From Syntrophus buswellii (GTDB taxonomy: Bacteria; Desulfobacterota; Syntrophia; Syntrophales; Syntrophaceae), in NCBI RefSeq assembly GCF_046097065.1, contig NZ_CP175563.1, forward strand, positions 2,604,001 to 2,668,000: a DNA stretch of 64,000 bases. The letters run 5' to 3'. Position numbers and translations under genes: made by a program. Of the stretch, positions 37,642 to 46,541 are shown in pieces. Positions within the stretch are counted from its first letter, which is position 1. Every line of letters starts with the position of its first letter. Below the pieces are notes generated by a model. It was not told the origin of the DNA and searched no databases. It saw nothing but the letters and a program-made list of their open reading frames with translations.

Positions 37642-38844
37642 TTAACAGACAGGATACTTCCCGGCGCTCAATTCCTCGCAGAACCGGTTGATTTCCGAAA
37701 ATTCCGTTTCAAAAATGTCTTTGGTCCTGCTGGCGACGTCCCCGATTGTCCGCCCCCGTTCAAGGAGAATCTGGGCGGTTGCCATCTGCGGACGGTCCAC
37801 GGGCGCTCCGATCCGGCTTAACAGCAGAACGTAGACTTCCTTAATCCCATCGATGTTCTCGTATATTTCCCTTGCGATCTTGTGGGACAGAACGTTATAG
37901 ATCTTTCCCACATGGCTGACGGGATTTTTCCCCGCGGCAGCCTCGGTGCCCAGGGGCCTGCTCACGGAGATGAGCCCGTTCACCCTGTTCCCCCGGCCGA
38001 CCTGCCCCGAATCCGCATCTTCAGCGGAGGTCCCGAGAAGGCTCAGATAAATTCCCCCGAGTCCCCGGCTCCGCTCATCAAGATTGTTGAAATGGACATC
38101 GATTCTTTTAAATCCGCCCGTCTCGCCGAGCATTTCCTTGATGCTCCGATGAATAATCTCCTTCCTCTCAAAATATTCCTCCTCCGACCGGATGTAAGGG
38201 GCAAGCAGCGGCATTGCCACGGTCAAGTCCAGGGAATCCCTGCTTCTCAAGCCCATCACCTTGATGTCTTCGCCTGTTTCAGGGTGCATGTTCTTGAACT
38301 CAGCCGAATTCAGCCGACCCTCGAGGGTGAGGACGACCTTCTCCGTAGGGCTTAACGGATAATATCCGACCGCGGCAGAGGTGTCGTTGGCCGCCATGAC
38401 CCTGCCGGGGCGGGAAAAGATATCCGTGAGCTCCTCGGAACCGGGCAGAAGGACAACCCGGTATTCCAGGTGGGCGTCAGGATCCACGAACCTCATATGG
38501 CTCCGGATCCACTGTTTGGCGCTGTCAATGGCAATATCGACAACGGGGATTTCCCGGCCGGCGGCGCTGAGCGTCGCCCGGTCCCCGATGGTAAGCTCCA
38601 TCGGCTTGATCACTCTTCCGCCGCCGAAGTTTTTTTCAACCCTCCCCGCAGACAGCAGCCCCTTGTCTATGTTGTGATGGAGCACCGTTCCGAAGGCTTT
38701 GATATACTCCCGGGACAGGGCGACTGAGATCGACTCCATGATGGAATCGCACATATAGTCGGGATGACCCTTGCCCTTGCGCTCCACGATTTCAACCATA
38801 TGCTCCGTTGCAGATTTCCCCTTGAACGGCTCTACCAGTATCAT
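37642..38844 (-). CDS. S-adenosylmethionine synthetase, archaeal type
   Basis: Makes SAM from ATP and methionine. At 400 residues it belongs to the archaeal-type family (PF01941) and not to bacterial MetK. It has VERKGKGHPDYMCDSIME near residue 20, FGGGRVIKPMEL, ANDTSAAVGYYPLSPTE near 150, NNLDERSRGLGGIYLSLLGT near 253 and GAPVDRPQ near 355. The family is rare in bacteria, so gene transfer from archaea somewhere in the lineage is likely. The radical SAM and methyltransferase genes nearby use its product. It is alone on the minus strand with decayed sequence upstream. Confidence 0.92.
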   Translation of the reverse strand: MILVEPFKGKSATEHMVEIVERKGKGHPDYMCDSIMESISVALSREYIKAFGTVLHHNIDKGLLSAGRVEKNFGGGRVIKPMELTIGDRATLSAAGREIPVVDIAIDSAKQWIRSHMRFVDPDAHLEYRVVLLPGSEELTDIFSRPGRVMAANDTSAAVGYYPLSPTEKVVLTLEGRLNSAEFKNMHPETGEDIKVMGLRSRDSLDLTVAMPLLAPYIRSEEEYFERKEIIHRSIKEMLGETGGFKRIDVHFNNLDERSRGLGGIYLSLLGTSAEDADSGQVGRGNRVNGLISVSRPLGTEAAAGKNPVSHVGKIYNVLSHKIAREIYENIDGIKEVYVLLLSRIGAPVDRPQMATAQILLERGRTIGDVASRTKDIFETEFSEINRFCEELSAGKYPVC

Positions 38845-38910
38845 GGCGGCACCCTCCTTTTTCTGATGTCAAATTCTAAATAAATCAAGCAGTATATTCA
38901 ATTTAAAAAT

Positions 38911-39270
38911 GGCATCGCTGAATCGTCGGGCATATCCGACGCTGCAATTTCCGTTCAGACCTTCGGCAATTACCTCGGCTTCAATCCCCGTTGCCAAGCA
39001 ACGGACGGTTGCTCCTGGGAACAAAGGACATGTTCCGAGTCGTCCCACCCCTTTACCTGAAAAAGCTGAAAGCCATCTTCCGGCACAAGACGCTCAGTTT
39101 GCTTCTTTCCAAGGGCAAGATTCCCGAGGAGAGGGGCCGGTTGCTTTACTGATGGAAGTCTCTGGTTTAACGTGTTCTGCGGAAACCATATCTCTCCGAA
39201 TGCCGATGCGGCCATTACCGCAACATCTTGCGGGAGAAGAGAAAAGAGGCGGGTGGCGGCAACGCTCCCC
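38911..39270 (+). pseudogene. decayed IS91-like transposase fragment
   Basis: Three frames in succession give fragments of a Y2/IS91-type transposase. AAISVQTFGNYLGFNP then ATDGCSWEQ occurs at about 38941-39030. DMFRVVPPLYLKKLKAIFRH with LSLLLSKGKIPEERGRLL follows at 39027-39152. WFNVFCGNHISPNADAAI occurs at about 39170-39225. The order and spacing match the family (VQTFG-, FRHK-, GFNVFCG- blocks), but frameshifts, stops and missing ends make it inactive. No terminal repeats were seen. Part of the 1.17 kb without intact genes between the SAM synthetase and trkH. Confidence 0.7.
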
Positions 39271-39374
39271 ACGATCAGCTCCATTTATTGAGACTTCCGC
39301 ATTGACACCATGACATCGTTCTTCCTATAATTCTCTCTTGGAAAAACAAGTTCGTATCAATCCATAAAGGGTAT

Positions 39375-39592
39375 TTGAAAAGACCGATATCAGTCAGCCG
39401 GTTAAAGGTCATTCAAATTTGGACGGTCCATGCGATCTGGTCCGGAGCAGGCATTATGCTCATTGCTCTGGTTGTATGGCTTTTCTGGGACAGCCGCTGG
39501 ATATTCTGGATATTCCCGCCATGATCGGCCCGCTACTCATAATGGCAGGCGTAATTGTCCCAAGTGTCTTTTCCAAGGTGATGTCCCGTTGA
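39375..39592 (+). pseudogene. frameshifted small two-helix membrane protein ORF
   Basis: A TTG-started frame gives LKRPISVSRLKVIQ and the hydrophobic IMLIALVVWLFW, ending at TGA 39522. The +1 frame continues MIGPLLIMAGVIVPSVFSK to a stop at 39590-39592. Joined, it would be ~72 residues with two membrane helices. The homology is unknown. It may be a decayed gene or chance. From 39593 to 40016 I see nothing coding. Confidence 0.3.
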
Positions 39593-40016
39593 TGAACCGT
39601 TCCTCCGGCAGATTCATTTCCACCGATCGCGCTTAAGACGCATGCTTTTTTAATCCTCAATGTCAGGACTTTCCCATGACGATTTTTTGGAAGATGTTTT
39701 GCCCGAATGTTTCGGTAGCAGACATTGAAAAGTAATCCTGGTCAAATCCATTATCCTCTTTCTATCCAAGTCCATGCTGCTGGAAGCATGGAAAATGGAT
39801 CTCATGGCCCGAGATCCCTATTTTAACTTACAGAGAGAATCGCCGGTTCCTGCAGGCTCGTTTATGGTAATCCCAAATTGGCTTTGTTGCTTCAATGGGC
39901 AGCAATGAAGATTCAAACGTTAGAGCTGAAAAACCTTCGATTTGTTCATTCAACGATTGGGGCTCGAAGAAAGGGAAAAAGGATCGCCTGCCGTCCAGAA
40001 GGAAAAGGAGCTGTTC

Positions 40017-41477
40017 GTGGCTAAACTGGCAATGGAACTCAGGTATGCGGTACGCTTACTCGTGATCTTAAAGTATTTCGGTCAACTATGCCTCGTCCTT
40101 GCCGCACTGACACTGGTACCATTCTTGATCTCGGTAATCCTGGGCGACGTCCCCGTCAGCCGGCGTTACGGGATGGTCATCGCTGGGATCACAATTCTTG
40201 GATTCTCCCTGTCCAGGTTGCGGACTCCTTCCAAAATACAGGACAATGAGGGCATCGTGCTGGCTGCCCTCATCCTTGTATTCACCCCACTGGTGATGTC
40301 CTACCCGTTAATGGGTTCCGGACTGGGTTTCATTGACGCCCTCTTTGAAGCCATCTCCGGTGTGACAACCACGGGGCTGAGCATGTCGTCCGCGCTTTCG
40401 CATAAGCCGCCGACGTTTCTTTTTGCACGCGCATGGATGCAGTGGTATGGAGGGATGGGCATCGTCGTGCTATCCCTTGCACTGGTCATGCAACCGGGTT
40501 TGCATGCGAAATGGCTGGCGGTCAAGGACTCCAAAATTGATGATCTGGTTGGCGGCACAAGGGCGCACGCAAGGCGTGTCCTGAAAGTCTATGTCCTTTT
40601 GACTGTGCTCGGCATCATGGGTTCCCTGCTGGTGGGAATCGATTTTTTCGACGCAATGATGTACACTTTTTCCGCTGTCTCGACGGGTGGTTTTGCCCCC
40701 TATGATGACAGCCTCGCGACGTTGGATTGGCCGGTACAGGTATGGATTATGCTGACCTGCCTCGCCGGTGCGGTCCCTCTGATGTTTTACCACCGGATCT
40801 TATGGGAAAAGCGGTTCGCCGCCGCGGACTTGCTGCAACTCGGGGCCATTGTTGTCGCCGCTTTAGTCATCTCGCTGGCGATGGCCGCCTTGTGGCTGAG
40901 TTCCGGCATGGCCTGGCAACAAGTAATCCATCACGCGCCCCTGATCGCCTTCTCTGCCCAGTCGACCACGGGTTTTTCTTCAATACCGTGTGAGCAACTC
41001 GACGGAGGCTCGAAACTGGTCCTGATCCTCTCGATGATTGTCGGGGGTGGCACGGGATCTACGGCAGGCGGATTCAAGCTCCTGCGTTTCCTGATCGCGG
41101 TGGGCGTACTTCGCCTAATCATCCTGAAAACCTGTTTGCCGAAACACGCTGTTATCGAGCATCGAATGGCAGGGCACCGACTTCAGGAGGAAGAAATCCA
41201 GTCGGCCCTGCTGTTAATCATACTCTTTGTCTCCGTCACTGCGCTGTCCTGGCTGCCGTTTTTGATCATGGGATTCAATCCGCTCGACTCCTTGTTCGAG
41301 GTGGTATCGGCAATAGGAACGGTAGGTCTGTCCGTGGGTTTGACAACTTCAGAGCTTCCTGCTCTGCTCAAGGGAATTCTCTGTTTTGACATGCTGATGG
41401 GAAGACTCGAAATCCTTGCATGGCTGGTGATGCTTTATCCAGGCACTTGGTTTGGAAGGAGGATGAAGGAAACATGA
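40017..41477 (+). CDS. trkH: Trk-type potassium uptake membrane subunit
   Basis: 486 residues and about ten to twelve hydrophobic segments. Four selectivity-loop-like repeats are visible: SGVTTTGLSM, SAVSTGGFAPYD, SAQSTTGFSS and SAIGTVGLSVGL, plus IVGGGTGSTAGGFK of the gating loop. It forms the K+-conducting channel in the inner membrane, gated by the TrkA partner encoded next. GTG at 40017 with AGGAG six bases before was chosen over an upstream TTG (39942), because it gives the family's usual length. The stop overlaps the trkA start (ATGA). Confidence 0.92.
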   Translation: MAKLAMELRYAVRLLVILKYFGQLCLVLAALTLVPFLISVILGDVPVSRRYGMVIAGITILGFSLSRLRTPSKIQDNEGIVLAALILVFTPLVMSYPLMGSGLGFIDALFEAISGVTTTGLSMSSALSHKPPTFLFARAWMQWYGGMGIVVLSLALVMQPGLHAKWLAVKDSKIDDLVGGTRAHARRVLKVYVLLTVLGIMGSLLVGIDFFDAMMYTFSAVSTGGFAPYDDSLATLDWPVQVWIMLTCLAGAVPLMFYHRILWEKRFAAADLLQLGAIVVAALVISLAMAALWLSSGMAWQQVIHHAPLIAFSAQSTTGFSSIPCEQLDGGSKLVLILSMIVGGGTGSTAGGFKLLRFLIAVGVLRLIILKTCLPKHAVIEHRMAGHRLQEEEIQSALLLIILFVSVTALSWLPFLIMGFNPLDSLFEVVSAIGTVGLSVGLTTSELPALLKGILCFDMLMGRLEILAWLVMLYPGTWFGRRMKET

Positions 41478-42145
41478 GAATCGTTTTTATAGGAGCAGGG
41501 AAAGTAACCATAGGTACGGCCAGGGAACTGATTAAAAAGGGCCATGAAGTCGTCATCATCGATATCGATAAAGCCAGAATCAGGGACTTGTCCGAAGAGA
41601 TGGACTGCAGCTTTCTACACGGCGACGGCAGCCAGCCGAACGTGCTGCACGAAGTCAATCCGGAACAGACTGACTTCCTGTTCTGCCTTACCGACAATGA
41701 CCAGGTTAACGTCATTGCCAGTCTCGTCGGTCGGTCCCTCGGTTTCAAACGCGTCGTGACGAGTATCGGCGATCAGCAATTTGAAGGAATCTGCCACGAG
41801 CTGGGGCTGAATGATACGATCGTTCCATCCATCACCATCAGCCGTTATCTGGAGAATTTAGTGGAGGGCGGTGAAAACGTTGAACTTTCTACGGTCATCA
41901 AGGACGAGGCCAGATTCTTCACCTTTATGGTCAAAGAGGATGATCTTTTTACCGCCACGGATCTGAAATTGCCTGCTGAAGCCAAAGTGATCTGTTATTA
42001 TCGAAGCGGAAAATTTTTACATGCCGATGACGAAACGATATTCAGGACCGGCGACGAGATTGTCATCCTGACACACAGCAAGAATCTGCCCCAATTACAG
42101 GAGCACTGGCGTCAGAAGCCCCCGGCGGGAAATTCCACGGGATAG
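41474..42145 (+). CDS. trkA: Trk potassium uptake regulatory subunit
   Basis: 223 residues. The RCK-N NAD-binding domain (1-~135) has MRIVFIGAGKVTIGTARELI with acidic VIIDID ending the second strand. The RCK-C domain (~140-215) has ELSTVIKDEARFF and TGDEIVILTHSKNL. It is cytosolic and gates TrkH on ATP/NADH binding. It is half the length of E. coli TrkA, as usual for single-repeat versions. It overlaps trkH by four bases. Confidence 0.92.
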   Translation: MRIVFIGAGKVTIGTARELIKKGHEVVIIDIDKARIRDLSEEMDCSFLHGDGSQPNVLHEVNPEQTDFLFCLTDNDQVNVIASLVGRSLGFKRVVTSIGDQQFEGICHELGLNDTIVPSITISRYLENLVEGGENVELSTVIKDEARFFTFMVKEDDLFTATDLKLPAEAKVICYYRSGKFLHADDETIFRTGDEIVILTHSKNLPQLQEHWRQKPPAGNSTG

Positions 42146-42263
42146 GGTTGATAAGGCAAATGCCGCCTTGAGACAGAGGCTGAAGACCATTGATCCCGCC
42201 TTTGAGGCCGTTGAAGCTGAGGAGCTTATCTTCTATCCTGCCGTCCATGGCGGGCTGAAGTAG
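42144..42263 (+). pseudogene. coding-like fragment after trkA
   Basis: The frame beginning at the trkA stop reads VDKANAALRQRLKTIDPAFE then AVEAEELIFYPAVHGGLK and stops at 42261. Composition looks protein-like, but there is no start codon or ribosome site and no family I can name. It is probably the tail of a deleted gene. Confidence 0.3.
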
Positions 42264-42408
42264 AAGCTTAGGAGCAATATTCCATAATACAATCTGGCCG
42301 CAAAGGGATTATAAAAGCCCCGCCAATCCTGCCTTAGGTCTGAAAACCTCAGCGGCTCTCCCGCTTTACCTCCTTTGCAGGGTGCCGGCGGGCGCTGGCA
42401 CGGAAGGT

Positions 42409-42690
42409 TCAAAGTTCTAAACGCGGAAGATACAACCCCTTGACCAGTTCGGTCATCAGCTCAAAATTGAGCGTGTCGATCATATCCGTCTCCTGATGAC
42501 AATTTCTGTTACGGGTAAGGAATGCCGCTGGATTCTCTCTTCACTGAAAAACCGATCATCTCCAGGAAAACCATTCCCTCCGGTGAAACCTCCTGGTCCT
42601 TCATGTGCCTCGCATAGACCATGCATCCCATTTTCTTAGAGCCGAAGCAGGGAGTTTCTTTCTCACCTTCCCTTTCGGGAACGGATCTGA
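42409..42690 (-). pseudogene. relic of an M28-family peptidase gene
   Basis: Minus-strand fragments match zinc aminopeptidases of family M28: ETPCFGSKKMGCMVYARHMK with SPEGMVFLEMIGF (42690-42510 region), then, past a stop and an internal deletion, RNCHQETDMIDTLNFELM with ELVKGLYL to the stop at 42409-42411. In intact members the HxxTDTxDTL block follows ~60 residues after EMIGY; here it follows in ~20, so the centre and the N-terminal half are gone. The rest of 42146-43012 shows no intact gene. Confidence 0.65.
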
Positions 42691-43012
42691 CCTTTCGCGT
42701 CTATCCACTTCTTACTCACCGAATACTCTGCTGCAGATGAAGTCCATTGAAAGTAACCGGGAGCATCCCTCCGGATTTCCTTCTGGCCAGGTGAAGAACA
42801 TTAAAGGCTGCCAATGCCTGAAATTTCAGACGATTGTTCGCACATCCCGCCGTCTCCCACAAATAAAGATAAAAAAGACATGCCTTTTCAGGAAATTCCA
42901 CGTTAAAGACTGATATTTCAAAGACAATACATTGCATTGCCGACGGGTTTCTGATATCCCACAAAAGTGTCGTCGGTAACGTCTTTCAATCCACCTCTCA
43001 GGACAGAATCCC

Positions 43013-44341
43013 ATGATCACCAAGGAACCCCGTCTTCGCGTCGGCCTTATGGAAGGAAAGTCGGAAATTTCCGGCTGTCTTCATGGGCATTTCCGCAGTC
43101 CCCAATATCCCGGGCAGCATTTTTCCGGGAATTTCACAATCCACAGCCTTGGAGGCGAGATTCTTTTCAATGCCGGCAAGGGTGGAGGGATGATCGCCCG
43201 TTCTTCTCTGAGCCTTCTCTGTGAAGATCAGGCCACCTTTTCGCTCCAGAACGTCACCATCGGCAATGCCTTTCACTGGCAAAGGCAGGAAGAGCAAACC
43301 TTTGCCGGAAATCTCCGGATCCTGGCCTCAGGTGACAATACCCTCACGGCCATCAATGACATCGCCCTGGAGGATTATCTTTCCAGCGTCATCTCCTCCG
43401 AAATGAGCGCCGCGGCACCCATGGCCCTGCTGGAAGCCCACGCGATCATCTCCCGGAGCTGGCTGGCCGTCATGCTGAAACGGGGGCAGCCCCCGACCGG
43501 GGCATCCGCCCCGGCTTCAGCCGGTGACGAACACATAATCTGGTACGGGCGGGAGGAACACCAGTTCTTCGACGTTTGCGCCGATGATCATTGTCAGCGG
43601 TATCAGGGGCTGACCCGAAGCATCCCGGACCGCACGGAGGCCGCCGTGAACGCCACGCGGGGGGTATTTCTGGTTTACGGCGATGCCGTCTGCGACGCCC
43701 GCTATTCCAAATGCTGCGGCGGGCGGACGGAAACCTTCGAGAATACCTGGGAAGAGATTCCGCATCCTTACCTGTCCAGCGTTGCCGACAGCGCCGTTGA
43801 CTACGGCCCGGTTCTCGACGAAGAGGCGGCACAGCGCTGGCTCTTCTCTTCTCCCGAAGCCTACTGCAATATCCGGGATGAAAAGCTCCTCGCGGAGATC
43901 CTGCCCTCGTTCGATCAGGAAACGAAGGACTTCTTCCGCTGGGAGGTCGCCTACGACCAGGAGGAACTTGGAGAGATCCTCAGGGAAAAATCGGGGATCG
44001 ACTTCGGCCGGGTTCTGGAACTCATCCCCCTGGAACGTGGGCCGTCGGGACGGATCACCCGCCTGAAAATCGCAGGCACGAAGACCTCCATCGTGGTGGG
44101 TAAGGAGCTGGAAATCCGCAGGTGGCTCTCCCGCAGCCATCTCTACAGCAGCGCCTTCGTGGTGGAGGCCCAGCGGGATCCGTCGGGCACCGACTGCCGC
44201 TTTGTTCTCCACGGCGGCGGCTGGGGACACGGCGTCGGCCTCTGCCAGATCGGAGCCGCGGTCATGGCATCACGGGGCAGCTCAGCGGAAACCATCCTGA
44301 AGCACTATTTCCGGGGCGCTTCCCTGAAGAAGCTGTACTGA
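43013..44341 (+). CDS. SpoIID/LytB-domain protein
   Basis: 442 residues with no signal peptide visible. The SpoIID domain starts with ALEDYLSSVISSEMSAAAP (near residue 118; the Glu in SSEM is the catalytic-position residue) and ends in HGGGWGHGVGLCQIGA near 400. A four-Cys stretch (CADDHC, CDARYSKCCGG) lies in the middle. SpoIID enzymes cleave denuded glycan strands of peptidoglycan as lytic transglycosylases. It heads a run of genes for muropeptide transport and MurNAc salvage, spaced 22 bases from the next gene, which supports a wall-turnover role. Confidence 0.87.
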   Translation: MITKEPRLRVGLMEGKSEISGCLHGHFRSPQYPGQHFSGNFTIHSLGGEILFNAGKGGGMIARSSLSLLCEDQATFSLQNVTIGNAFHWQRQEEQTFAGNLRILASGDNTLTAINDIALEDYLSSVISSEMSAAAPMALLEAHAIISRSWLAVMLKRGQPPTGASAPASAGDEHIIWYGREEHQFFDVCADDHCQRYQGLTRSIPDRTEAAVNATRGVFLVYGDAVCDARYSKCCGGRTETFENTWEEIPHPYLSSVADSAVDYGPVLDEEAAQRWLFSSPEAYCNIRDEKLLAEILPSFDQETKDFFRWEVAYDQEELGEILREKSGIDFGRVLELIPLERGPSGRITRLKIAGTKTSIVVGKELEIRRWLSRSHLYSSAFVVEAQRDPSGTDCRFVLHGGGWGHGVGLCQIGAAVMASRGSSAETILKHYFRGASLKKLY

Positions 44342-44363
44342 GGACGGGGAGGAATCGCCGTTC

Positions 44364-45656
44364 ATGAGGATCTCCAACCGTGCCCGACCCGCCCGCCGCA
44401 ACCCCTGGGCCTGGGTGCCGCCCCTCTACATGGCGGAAGGCATCCCCTACATCCTCGTCACAACGGTTTCGGTGATCCTCTACAAAAACCTCAACATTTC
44501 CAATACGGACATCGCCCTCTACACGAGCTGGCTCTACCTTCCCTGGGTGCTCAAGCCCCTGTGGAGCCCCCTGGTGGATATGATCCGGACCAAGAGGTTC
44601 TGGATCGTGCTCATGCAGCTCCTCGTAGGGGCGTCGCTGGCCTGCATCGCCCTGACCCTCCCGGCCTCCGCCTTTTTCCGCTATTCACTGGCCTTCTTCT
44701 GGATCATGGCCTTCAGCTCGGCCACCCACGACATCGCCGCGGACGGCTTCTACATGCTCGGGCTGGAGCAGTACCAGCAGGCGGCCTTTGTGGGTGTGCG
44801 CACCATTTTCTACCGCATCGCCGTCATCGCCGCCAAGGGCATCCTCGTCGTCTTTGCCGGCCATCTGCAATCCGGCGGCTTAAGCGTCACGACAGCCTGG
44901 TCGGTCACCTTTTTTCTGGGCGCAGCCATTTTCCTGGCTTTCGGGCTCTATTCCGCCTTCGTCCTCCCCTATCCGGCAACGGACCAGCCCGCGCCCAGAG
45001 CCTCGGCTTCTTCACACGTGGCGCAGGAGATCATGAATATTTTCGCCCTCTTTTTCCGCAGGAAGGAAATCGTTGTCATCGTTGCCTTTTTCCTTTTTTA
45101 CCGGTTTGCCGAAGCACAGCTGGTTAAAATGGTGGCCCCCTTCCTCCTGGACCCCCGAACGAAAGGCGGCCTTGGATTGACGACGGGCGAAGTGGGAATC
45201 GTCTACGGAACCATCGGTGCGGTAGCCCTGATGCTGGGCGGTCTCCTGGGGGGATATGTCATCTCCCGCCAGGGGCTGAAGTTCTGGCTGTGGCCCATGG
45301 CCCTCATCATGCATCTGCCCGTCCTGGTTTTCGTCTATCTCTCCCGGTCGCAGCCGGAAAATCTGCTGATCATCAACGCCTGCGTCGCCGTGGAGCAGTT
45401 CGGCTACGGGTTCGGCTTCACAGCCTATTCGCTCTTCATGATCATGGCCGCCGAAGGACCTTACAAGACGGTGCACTACGCCCTCGGCACGGGCATCATG
45501 GCCCTGGGAATGATGATTCCGGGGATGGCGAGCGGCTGGCTCCAGGAACAGCTCGGCTACTACCCCTTTTTCCTGTGGATCGCCCTTTCGACGATCCCCG
45601 GCTTTATCGTCACGGCAATGGTGAAAATAGATCCGGCCTACGGACGACGGACCTGA
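44364..45656 (+). CDS. AmpG-like MFS transporter
   Basis: 430 residues and 12 predicted membrane helices. The N-terminal WVPPLYMAEGIPYILVTTVS and the SATHDIAADGFYMLGL segment resemble the AmpG/acetyl-CoA-transporter-like MFS group, whose best known member imports anhydromuropeptides. It sits between the SpoIID-like glycan lyase and the MurU/AmgK-like pair, so a substrate from peptidoglycan breakdown is the natural guess. Other siderophore or sugar substrates are possible. Confidence 0.78.
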   Translation: MRISNRARPARRNPWAWVPPLYMAEGIPYILVTTVSVILYKNLNISNTDIALYTSWLYLPWVLKPLWSPLVDMIRTKRFWIVLMQLLVGASLACIALTLPASAFFRYSLAFFWIMAFSSATHDIAADGFYMLGLEQYQQAAFVGVRTIFYRIAVIAAKGILVVFAGHLQSGGLSVTTAWSVTFFLGAAIFLAFGLYSAFVLPYPATDQPAPRASASSHVAQEIMNIFALFFRRKEIVVIVAFFLFYRFAEAQLVKMVAPFLLDPRTKGGLGLTTGEVGIVYGTIGAVALMLGGLLGGYVISRQGLKFWLWPMALIMHLPVLVFVYLSRSQPENLLIINACVAVEQFGYGFGFTAYSLFMIMAAEGPYKTVHYALGTGIMALGMMIPGMASGWLQEQLGYYPFFLWIALSTIPGFIVTAMVKIDPAYGRRT

Positions 45657-45713
45657 TCCAGGGTGTGCGACGGACCGCAGGTAAACGGGAAAAACCTTTA
45701 AAGAAGAGACACC

Positions 45714-46442
45714 ATGAACGCATCGAATGAAGCTTACGTGAAAACGGCCTTTGTCCTTGGTGCAGGCCTGGGATTCCGCCTGCGCCCCCTGACGGAAAAC
45801 TGCCCCAAGCCCCTGCTGCCCGTCCGGGGCCGCCCCCTGATCACTTATGCCCTGGATCACCTCCGCTCCGTCGGTATCCGCCGCTTCATCATCAACACCC
45901 ACCACTGCGCCTGCCGCTATGCCGAGGCTTTTCCCGACGTTCAGTGGCGGGGGCTTCCTCTTTTCTTCCGCTATGAGCCCGTTCTCCTGGACACCGGCGG
46001 GGGGCTGAAGAACATCGAAGATCTCCTGTCGAGCGACGAGCGGGTCCTGGTCTACAATGGCGACATCCTGACGGATCTTCCCCTGGAGCGGCTGATCGCA
46101 GCCCACCGGACCCAGGGAAAGGAAATTACCCTGGCCCTGCGCAGCTCAGGAGAACCCGCCAATGTCTGCCTCAACGAGAGGGGTGAGATCTGCGATATGC
46201 GCTTTCTGCTGGGCAATCCCGGCATCCGGCGCTGCCTCTTTTCGGGTATTTACCTGGTAGAAACGGCCTTCCTCCGGAGGATGACGCCCGGCGAAAAGGT
46301 CTCCCTCGTTCCGGTTCTGGTCGACATGCTGCGCCGGCAGCCGGGTTCAGTGGGAAGCGTAATCCTTGACGAGGGCGTCTGGCATGATATAGGCTCCCTG
46401 GAGGCCTACGAAGCGGTCAACAGTTCCGAAAGCAGGGGCTAA
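45714..46442 (+). CDS. sugar-1-phosphate nucleotidyltransferase, MurU-like
   Basis: 242 residues. The nucleotidyltransferase signature is GAGLGFRLRPLTENCPKPLL, with DTGGGLKN, VYNGDIL (metal-binding Asp) and WHDIGSLEAYE. A MurNAc-1-phosphate uridylyltransferase role is inferred from the neighbour: MurU is normally encoded with the kinase AmgK, and the two bypass de novo UDP-MurNAc synthesis. Mannose-1-phosphate guanylyltransferase is the main alternative by sequence alone. Confidence 0.8.
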   Translation: MNASNEAYVKTAFVLGAGLGFRLRPLTENCPKPLLPVRGRPLITYALDHLRSVGIRRFIINTHHCACRYAEAFPDVQWRGLPLFFRYEPVLLDTGGGLKNIEDLLSSDERVLVYNGDILTDLPLERLIAAHRTQGKEITLALRSSGEPANVCLNERGEICDMRFLLGNPGIRRCLFSGIYLVETAFLRRMTPGEKVSLVPVLVDMLRRQPGSVGSVILDEGVWHDIGSLEAYEAVNSSESRG

Positions 46443-46541
46443 CATGCTCCAGGAAAGGATCCCGTGCAAACGCGGCGGGACAACGGCGGCAAGGACCCAG
46501 CCGGACCAGGCGGGAAAAAGGCCCTTCATGCAAGGAGACCC

